Source of the DNA: Frigoribacterium sp. Leaf263
GTDB taxonomy: Bacteria; Actinomycetota; Actinomycetes; Actinomycetales; Microbacteriaceae
NCBI RefSeq assembly: GCF_001422285.1
Contig: NZ_LMMO01000003.1
Coordinates: 511,297 to 575,296, forward strand
Direction: 5' to 3'
Length of the DNA: 64,000 nucleotides
A program made the position numbers and the translations under genes. Positions 63,977-64,000 of the stretch are shown piece by piece; the stretch's first letter is position 1; each line of letters begins with the position of its first letter. The notes below the pieces were generated by a model. That model worked only from the letters and a program-made list of their open reading frames with translations, searched no databases and was not told the origin of the DNA.

Positions 63977-64000
63977 TTCACAGGCATCCGGCAGCGACCG

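Overview
The window is very GC-rich chromosomal DNA from an actinobacterium, most likely a member of the Microbacteriaceae. This is inferred from gene content, gene order and codon use; genus is not resolved. Supporting signs are GTG starts in about half the genes, many leaderless promoters (TANNNT followed 6-7 nt later by the start codon), TCGAAC-N4-GTTCGA LexA boxes, and the blocks dxr-rseP-ispG and nusA-ylxR-infB-rbfA-truB-ribF. It is mostly core chromosome: I see no insertion sequence, prophage, CRISPR array, rRNA or tRNA gene.

Layout. 1-4.6 kb: the end of a transglutaminase-fold membrane protein with a degenerate active site, a zinc-ribbon/FHA protein, and an orphan EccC-N-terminus-like protein. 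4.6-8 kb: asparaginase, OsmC protein and two FKBP lipoproteins. 8-11.8 kb: MEP-pathway genes dxr and ispG flanking the site-2 protease rseP. 11.9-14.7 kb: a MetQ-MetN-MetI importer behind a structured leader. 14.7-20 kb: a tightly overlapping MoxR-DUF58-VWA-VWA operon. 20-31 kb: proS and the translation block nusA, ylxR, infB, rbfA, truB, ribF, with mutY and small membrane genes. 31-37 kb: SDR/DUF2867 protein, degenerate GDSL protein, Stealth sugar-phosphate transferase, Nudix and MpaB-like oxygenase. 37-38 kb: a gene-free stretch of about 1 kb filled with tandem and inverted repeats. 38-42 kb: phosphodiesterase, zinc dehydrogenase, then rpmA and rplU, both carrying perfect in-frame internal duplications. 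42-49 kb: aldehyde dehydrogenase/DUF779 with its GAF regulator, mannonate-dehydratase-like enolase, TraR/DksA-like zinc finger and glutathionyl-hydroquinone-reductase-like protein. 49-53 kb: dnaE2 with a perfect LexA box. 53-58.5 kb: FUSC transporter, zwf, GH15 and PnuC. 58.5-64 kb: DUF6504 with a second LexA box, hipBA, App1, an SOS-associated peptidase (YedK/HMCES), TetR and DedA.

The most unusual signals are (i) a 15-17 bp word, GAGGAGGCGCGGGTC and its complement, scattered in both orientations inside genes and paired into terminator-like hairpins, resembling the organisation of DNA-uptake sequences; (ii) the duplications in L21 and L27; (iii) an ~85 bp element with GTCGGCAACTCC/GGAGTTGCCGAC ends, six copies, four of them in a ~129 bp-period array; (iv) a metQ leader hairpin that covers the ribosome-binding site. 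How they work together is inference: SOS genes dnaE2, DUF6504 and YedK form a mutagenesis/repair set spread over 13 kb, and the MoxR/VWA and transglutaminase/FHA blocks look like two parts of an envelope-associated chaperone/signalling machinery.
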